NCBI GenBank assembly: GCA_022788225.1
Contig: JALEVO010000108.1
Coordinates: 1-63,805 of the forward strand
DNA from: Oscillospiraceae bacterium
Lineage (GTDB): Bacteria > Bacillota > Clostridia > Oscillospirales > Ruminococcaceae
DNA: 63,805 nucleotides
Direction: 5' to 3'
The notes under the pieces were generated by a model. It did no database searches. It had not been told where the DNA came from and saw nothing but the letters and a program-made list of their open reading frames with translations. Below, in pieces: positions 59,538 through 63,805 of the stretch; the first letter of the stretch is position 1; every line of letters begins with the position of its first letter. Position numbers and translations under genes: made by a program.

Positions 59538-61160
59538 ATGGCTTCAGCACTCCTTGTTGCATCACTTGTCATTATCATCTGCGTATGTTTCAGCAGAATA
59601 TCCGGAAAAATCGGTATTCCGTTCCTCCTTGCATTTATTCTGCTGGGAATGGTTTTCGGTTCGGACGGACTGTTCAAAATACCTTTTGCGGATTTTTCAC
59701 TGGCAGAAAAAATATGCTCTGCCGCTCTCATTTTCATTATGTTTTACGGCGGTTTCGGTACACGCTGGAGAGAGGCAAAGCCAGTCGCCGCAAAATCCAT
59801 AGTACTCTCAACCATAGGCGTTGCGGCAACTGCCGGAATAACCGGAGTATTCTGTCACTACGCCCTGAAAATGGGCTGGCTTGAGGGTATGCTTATCGGC
59901 TCTGTTATAAGTTCTACAGACGCAGCGTCGGTTTTCTCCATACTGCGTTCCAAAAAGCTGGGTCTGAAAGACAATACTGCGTCGCTCCTTGAAATGGAAA
60001 GCGGAAGCAATGACCCGTGTTCCTATATGCTGACTGCGATTATGATTTCCGCAATGAACTCAGATGTCAGCGGTGCAGGGGAAATACTTTATCTGATTTT
60101 TGCACAGTTTGTTTACGGAATTGTTTTCGGAGGACTTATCGCTCTGGGCGCACGGTATGTTCTGGCTCACTTTAAGTTTACCAATGAGGGCTTTGACACA
60201 ATTTTTCTGCTGGGTATTGCTGTGCTTTCCTATGCGCTCCCCTCTGTCATCGGCGGAAACGGATATCTCTGCGCTTACATAGTGGGAATAATACTCGGTA
60301 ACTCGGATATCAAGAATAAGCAGTCCATGGTGCACTTTTTTGACGCACTTACCGGACTTATGCAGGTTCTTATATTCTTTCTTCTGGGACTTCTCTCTTT
60401 CCCGTCCTCACTGCCTGCTGCTTTCCCAAAGGCACTGGCAATCACGCTTTTCCTTACGTTTATCGCAAGACCAGTCGCCGTCTTTGCAATACTCACCCCC
60501 ATGAAATGCAGCATAAAACAACAGCTGCTTGTTTCGTGGGCAGGACTGAGAGGTGCGGCGTCGATAGTTTTCGCTATCATGGCGACAGTCAGTTTGGATT
60601 CGCTTTCATGCGATATATTCCACATAGTTTTCTGCATTGTGCTTATTTCAATAACCTGTCAGGGTACGCTTATTCCGTTCATGTCACGAAAGCTTGATAT
60701 GATAGATAAGAGTGCAAACGTCCTCAAAACCTTCAACGACTACACGGAAGAACTGGACGTACAGTTTATCCGACTGACCATAACCGGCAGCGACCACCCG
60801 TGGAAAAACAAGAAAATCAGGGAACTTTCCATTCCGTGGGATCTGCTTTTTGTACTCGTCATACGAAACGGAAAGCGGCTTATCCCTAACGGAAAGACTG
60901 TGCTCCATGAAAATGATATCGTTGTTGTCAGCGCACCTGTTTATCAGGGAAGCGACGCTGTTCAGTTCGGGGAAAAGAAAATCCACAGCAGCAGCAAATG
61001 GATCGGCAGGAAAATTTCCGATTATGCTGCTGAAACCGGAATGTTTGTTGTGCTTATTAAAAGAGGGACAAATGTTGTCATTCCGAGAGGACCCACAGAC
61101 ATTGAAAAAGACGACGTTCTTGTAACTCACATTATTGAAGAAGAAAAAATCAAAGCATAA
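59538..61160 (+). CDS. Potassium/proton antiporter, CvrA/NhaP2-like
   Basis: The 540-residue protein has about twelve membrane helices with the CPA1 signatures (SSTDAASVFSILRSKKLGL, SGSNDPCSYMLTA, SWAGLRGAASIVFAIMA) and a C-terminal cytosolic TrkA_C-like pair (IRLTITGSDHPWKNKKIREL, GRKISDYAAETGMFVVLIKR). It exchanges K+ or Na+ for H+ across the membrane. It starts at ATG 59538 after AAAGGAGG and ends at a bidirectional terminator. Confidence 0.9.
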   Translation: MASALLVASLVIIICVCFSRISGKIGIPFLLAFILLGMVFGSDGLFKIPFADFSLAEKICSAALIFIMFYGGFGTRWREAKPVAAKSIVLSTIGVAATAGITGVFCHYALKMGWLEGMLIGSVISSTDAASVFSILRSKKLGLKDNTASLLEMESGSNDPCSYMLTAIMISAMNSDVSGAGEILYLIFAQFVYGIVFGGLIALGARYVLAHFKFTNEGFDTIFLLGIAVLSYALPSVIGGNGYLCAYIVGIILGNSDIKNKQSMVHFFDALTGLMQVLIFFLLGLLSFPSSLPAAFPKALAITLFLTFIARPVAVFAILTPMKCSIKQQLLVSWAGLRGAASIVFAIMATVSLDSLSCDIFHIVFCIVLISITCQGTLIPFMSRKLDMIDKSANVLKTFNDYTEELDVQFIRLTITGSDHPWKNKKIRELSIPWDLLFVLVIRNGKRLIPNGKTVLHENDIVVVSAPVYQGSDAVQFGEKKIHSSSKWIGRKISDYAAETGMFVVLIKRGTNVVIPRGPTDIEKDDVLVTHIIEEEKIKA

Positions 61161-61161
61161 A

Positions 61162-61190
61162 AAAAGAGGACACCCGTTGTCCTCTTTTAT
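61162..61190. terminator. Bidirectional intrinsic terminator after antiporter gene
   Basis: AAAAGAGGACA / TGTCCTCTTTT with a five-base loop, T-rich on both strands. Confidence 0.85.
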
Positions 61191-61262
61191 CATATTAAGT
61201 TTTAAAGTAAATTCACTTGTTGGAGGTTAAATGAATTACATAGTTAATCAATAAATTTAGTA

Positions 61263-61600
61263 CATCGGTACCACCCTTGCAAAAATTTGTTATGAATCAG
61301 AATGTATTTTCTGGCGGTCTCACTCCCTTGCCATTATGTAATTCTCCTGTTTCTGAAGGATATTTTCATATCACATCATTCCTTTGCTAAGAATTATTTT
61401 CAAAATACCAAATCGCAGTCAGCTGTGCATCGGTACCACCTTTTCTTAAAAAATTATCTTTGCTTTTTATGTAAAGACATTACGTCATAAAATTGAGATT
61501 TAACTTTCACATCTCAAAATATGAAACTTTGAAGCTGTTGTTGAAACAGTAACTGTATCCTCCATTTTACAACTCAAACATCTCAAATAAATTTCAAAGA
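61263..61600 (-). ncRNA. Two T-box-like cores without a downstream gene
   Basis: On the minus strand the 13-mer GGTGGTACCGATG occurs at 61440-61428 and at 61275-61263, the second preceded by AAGG. This matches the T-box core (AGGGUGGNACC) that pairs with uncharged tRNA ends. The first copy is preceded by a possible closing helix TTGAGAT...ATCTCAA of a stem I, and followed by an imperfect TACC..GGTA hairpin with TTTT. No minus-strand gene lies between here and the terminator at 61162. No ORF of this 940-base gap looks real. Confidence 0.35.
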
Positions 61601-61940
61601 ATCTTTTCTGTTATAATAATCGGAATGCTGATATACCTTGTATAATCACTAATTCCCGTAAATTTTCATTTAAAAATTATTCTTGAATATTGAGTCACCA
61701 ACAACAGCTTCGGAAAACTGTTCTTCAATAGATTCCACCGGCAACTCCTCCATCCTGATATAAATTTATTTCCGCAAAAGAATCTTCCGAAATTCTTAAT
61801 ATCAAGCCTTGCAGAAATATCATCGTGAAAGAACGGCAACAATACATTTTTAAAACTTATCCATGAACATTTTCTGAAAATGACTTTTAAAAGTCTTACT
61901 GATTTATCATTGCTTGTGTTCCTTTCGTTGTATATATAAT

Positions 61941-61969
61941 ACCACACTTATTCAGCATTGTCAACAGTT
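61941..61969 (-). promoter_or_regulatory. Minus-strand promoter facing the T-box-like region
   Basis: TTGACA, a 17-bp spacer and TATTAT on the minus strand, reading toward 61263-61600. The RNA would run about 740 nt to the terminator at 61162-61190. Confidence 0.5.
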
Positions 61970-62021
61970 TTTAAAGAAAATCATGCACAAATATATTAAA
62001 AATGTTTAAACGCTATGCCTA

Positions 62022-62050
62022 TTGACTTTAACAAGAAATTGTAGTATAAT
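62022..62050 (+). promoter_or_regulatory. Promoter of DUF1292 gene
   Basis: TTGACT (62022-62027), 17-bp spacer, TATAAT (62045-62050). Confidence 0.8.
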
Positions 62051-62104
62051 TAATTCTGTTAGGGTCAAGGGGTCAAAAAAATAATTATGAACTGGAGAAA
62101 ATAA

Positions 62105-62431
62105 ATGTCAGATATGAAAGAATACCAGCCGGATCTGTTCACACTTGAAGATGAAAACGGCAATGAAGAAACTTTTGAGCTTGTTGATGTGTATAATGAA
62201 AACGACATGACATACTATGCGCTTATTCCGCAGGCAACCGAGGGCGAATCCGACGAGGAGGATTATTTTGTTATCCTGCGTCAGGACGACAATGAGGCTG
62301 ACGGTATGCTGGTTTCAATAGAAGACGAAGACGAGCTTGACCGCCTTGCAGACATTTTCATGCAGCGTATTTTCGGAGATGATGATGAAGATGACTGCTG
62401 CTGCGATGATGACTGCGACTGCTGTCACTAA
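62105..62431 (+). CDS. DUF1292 protein with Asp/Cys-rich tail
   Basis: The 108-residue acidic protein has a DUF1292 domain (FTLEDENGNEETFELVDVYNEND, YYALIPQ, DEEDYFVILRQ) of unknown function and a last 20 residues of Asp and Cys with a final His (DDCCCDDDCDCCH). The tail is a likely metal-binding segment. GGAG precedes the ATG. It is a single gene with its own promoter. Confidence 0.8.
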   Translation: MSDMKEYQPDLFTLEDENGNEETFELVDVYNENDMTYYALIPQATEGESDEEDYFVILRQDDNEADGMLVSIEDEDELDRLADIFMQRIFGDDDEDDCCCDDDCDCCH

Positions 62432-62456
62432 TTTATAAAAATCCATTAATTTACTA

Positions 62457-62485
62457 TTGATTTTTTGTAAAGATGGTGTTATAAT
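62457..62485 (+). promoter_or_regulatory. Promoter of 6S-like RNA
   Basis: TTGATT (62457-62462), 17-bp spacer, TATAAT (62480-62485). No ORF follows. Confidence 0.75.
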
Positions 62486-62491
62486 AATAAC

Positions 62492-62710
62492 AGAAGTTAA
62501 TATTCTGCCTTGTTCGTGTCAATATGGTTTTTATAATCCAACACTTTTTTAAAGGGAATCTGACTCTGACTGAAGATTGCAGACCTCCCATTGTTTACAA
62601 TGGACGAAGGGAGCGTGAGGCTTTCAGGAGGATACCCACCTGGCTGTATAGCTTGGTTTTATTCGCCATATGACGGCAAGGCGGTTTATTTACATATTAT
62701 TTATCAAAAA
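62492..62710 (+). ncRNA. ssrS: 6S RNA (SsrS) candidate
   Basis: The predicted RNA folds into one long rod. Outer helix CTGCCTTG (62505-62512) pairs with CAAGGCGG (62677-62684), and ATATGG (62522-62527) with CCATAT (62666-62671). A central hairpin CCATTG-TTTA-CAATGG is flanked by CCTCCC/GGGAG and CTGAA/TTCAG helices. A rod with a central open region and a single strong promoter fits 6S RNA, which mimics an open promoter and binds sigma-70-type holoenzyme. Family assignment is from memory of Firmicutes 6S RNAs. Confidence 0.65.
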
Positions 62711-62716
62711 TTTTTG

Positions 62717-62746
62717 AGCCGCTTTGATTTTAAAGCGGCTTTTTCT
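62717..62746 (+). terminator. Intrinsic terminator of 6S-like RNA
   Basis: AGCCGCTTT / AAAGCGGCT stem, TTTTTCTTTT tail. Confidence 0.85.
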
Positions 62747-62754
62747 TTTGGGTG

Positions 62755-62983
62755 AATCAGATTTACGGCAGTATATACGGAACTCCACTGGGGCAAACCT
62801 TTCTGAGGAAAGGTTCTTCCCCAGACCCCTTTCCAAAGACTTTTGATTCATTTTTTCTCATAGGGGCTGTGCCCCTATGAGAAAAAATAGGTTAAAGTTT
62901 TAGGAAGGAAGTTTGAGGGAGAACCCTTTTTCAAAAGGGTTTCCCTCAATAGGTTACGCATATAGCTGCCGTAAATTCTGATT
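62755..62983. repeat. MITE-like element with terminal inverted repeats (about 229 bp)
   Basis: Ends AATCAGATTTACGGCAG and CTGCCGTAAATTCTGATT are inverted repeats of about 25 bp with few mismatches. Inside are three hairpins: one around CTGGGGCAAACC/GGTTCTTCCCCAG, a perfect 17-bp one at 62851-62887 and GAGGGAGAACCC/GGGTTTCCCTC. There is no transposase gene. Confidence 0.7.
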
Positions 62984-62996
62984 TCCCCACAAACAC

Positions 62997-63028
62997 AACC
63001 CCCGGAAAGTCCACACTTTCCGGGGGTT
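62997..63028 (-). terminator. Strong hairpin ending the pyrG/membrane gene unit
   Basis: A 14-bp perfect stem (AACCCCCGGAAAGT / ACTTTCCGGGGGTT) with a four-base loop; the T-run after it is weak. Confidence 0.7.
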
Positions 63029-63035
63029 AAACACA

Positions 63036-63371
63036 TTATGCAACAAGCTTTACAATATCTTTCACAAGCGAAACAGCACCCAGTACACCAAGCACTCCCC
63101 CGCCGGCAAGCATCAGCAAAAATTTCAGCTTGTCCTTTGTCAGAATTAATTCTTTGGACTTTTTTGTCTGAATCGCCTTTGAAACGAGAAACACGCCCAC
63201 AGCCAGTATGGCGAATGAAGACGAAACCGCATTTCTTCTGCCGAATTTTTCTTCAAGTATAACAGTAACGCCGTAAACCGCCGCACCTGTTCCGAAAATA
63301 ATCTTGTCGGCTTTGCTGAGGACTATTTTGCTCTCCTCATGGGGTTCAAGACCATTAGTGTTTCTTCTCAT
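63036..63371 (-). CDS. Small membrane protein, unknown
   Basis: The 111-residue product starts [17 protein letters not shown] and has three hydrophobic stretches ([54 protein letters not shown]). I do not recognise the family. The ATG at 63371 overlaps the end of pyrG, so it is likely coupled to it. A TTG at 63380 is an alternative start. The ribosome site is weak. Confidence 0.6.
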   Translation of the reverse strand: MRRNTNGLEPHEESKIVLSKADKIIFGTGAAVYGVTVILEEKFGRRNAVSSSFAILAVGVFLVSKAIQTKKSKELILTKDKLKFLLMLAGGGVLGVLGAVSLVKDIVKLVA

Positions 63372-63805
63372 GGTTTTCAACAGACGCTCTTATAAAGTCT
63401 GCAAACAGCTTCTGCGGCTTGTTAGGACGTGACTTGAACTCCGGATGGAACTGAACGCCTACAAACCACGGGTGATTTTCAAGTTCAACGATTTCAACAA
63501 GCTTTTCGTCCGGCGAAACTCCGGCAATTTTCAGTCCATTCTCTGTCAGCTTTGAACGGAATGCATTGTTGAACTCCCAACGGTGACGGTGACGCTCATA
63601 GATAAGTGAATCCTTGTAGATATCAGCACATCTTGAACCCGGTGTAAGCTTGCATGGGTAAAGACCCAGACGCATTGTACCGCCCTTGTCTGTGATGTCC
63701 TTCTGGTCCTCCATAATGTCGATTACACTGTTAGGACCGTCCGGTGCAAACTCTGTTGAGTTGGCGTCTTTAAGTCCGGCAACGTGTCTTGCAAATTCAA
63801 CAACA
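63355..63805 (-). CDS. pyrG: CTP synthase, C-terminal part (cut by window edge)
   Basis: The last 150 residues show the glutamine amidotransferase end of CTP synthase: [50 protein letters not shown] and the catalytic His-x-Glu in [15 protein letters not shown]. It aminates UTP with glutamine nitrogen. The N-terminal synthase domain lies beyond the right edge. Confidence 0.95.
   Translation of the reverse strand, partial: VVEFARHVAGLKDANSTEFAPDGPNSVIDIMEDQKDITDKGGTMRLGLYPCKLTPGSRCADIYKDSLIYERHRHRWEFNNAFRSKLTENGLKIAGVSPDEKLVEIVELENHPWFVGVQFHPEFKSRPNKPQKLFADFIRASVENHEKKH

Noticed and set aside
61666-61947. Open frame of 93 codons on the minus strand in the gene-poor region
   Set aside because: Composition is not protein-like over its length and starts in promoter sequence. 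Short stretches in other frames also look protein-like, so a decayed gene is possible, but I cannot support one.

Overview
The window looks like chromosome of a low-to-mid-GC, endospore-forming, fibre-degrading Clostridia of the Ruminococcus type (Oscillospiraceae). The reasons are a GH74 and a GH5 enzyme that both end in dockerins, a leucine-rich-repeat secreted protein fragment, cotJABC and a SpoIIQ-like M23 peptidase, Gram-positive promoters (TTGACA-17-TATAAT) and AGGAGG ribosome sites, and an LtaS-like enzyme. There are no rRNA genes, CRISPR arrays or intact insertion sequences.

Layout. 1-2.7 kb: end of a secreted LRR gene, then an HD hydrolase and a GH13 enzyme carrying a DUF1653 tail. 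2.7-6.3 kb: a compact phage lysis and tail-fibre block on the minus strand with no other phage genes. 6.4-18.5 kb: aldo/keto reductase, cotJABC, then a minus-strand envelope and cell-division block (CtpA-like protease, M23 hydrolase, FtsX, FtsE, PucR-type regulator, ArgS, DUF1934, MurI, Ddl). 18.7-21.4 kb: rpmG-secE-nusG-rplK-rplA, with two RNA structures that resemble the 23S L1 stalk, and tRNA-Arg(CCT). 21.6-32 kb: sensors and glycolysis (GAPDH, Pfk), a two-component system with a likely target small RNA next to it, SCP2-like and Sfp proteins. 32-39.3 kb: esterase, FAD enzyme, rRNA/tRNA methylases, pyridoxal kinase, SpoIIQ-like peptidase, IseA-like lipoprotein. 39.5-45.1 kb: a truncated Xre regulator head-to-head with a truncated GH74, a GH5, and a candidate structured RNA. 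45.2-54.5 kb: an amino-compound uptake and conversion operon and a four-part thiol/sulfur enzyme. 54.5-63.8 kb: small genes, repeats, a degenerate tRNA-like sequence, LtaS-like enzyme, cation antiporter, two T-box-like cores without a gene, a 6S-like RNA, and the end of pyrG.

The strongest new candidate is a regulatory circuit at 26.3-28.7 kb. The response-regulator promoter and a promoter just downstream of the kinase gene share TTCACA-N5-TTCACA-N9-TATA(A/C)T. The second promoter appears to drive a noncoding RNA of about 110 nt with two hairpins, C-rich unpaired stretches and an intrinsic terminator. This layout recalls the CiaR-csRNA circuit of streptococci. Other items worth checking are the interleaved helices after the GH5 gene, the orphan T-box-like cores, the L1-stalk mimics, the CoA-disulfide reductase/rhodanese/sulfite-reductase/ferredoxin fusion, and the double N-terminal truncation at 40.24 kb, which is either a deletion or an assembly join.

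All calls come from reading the sequence and from memory of protein families. No database search or folding program was run.
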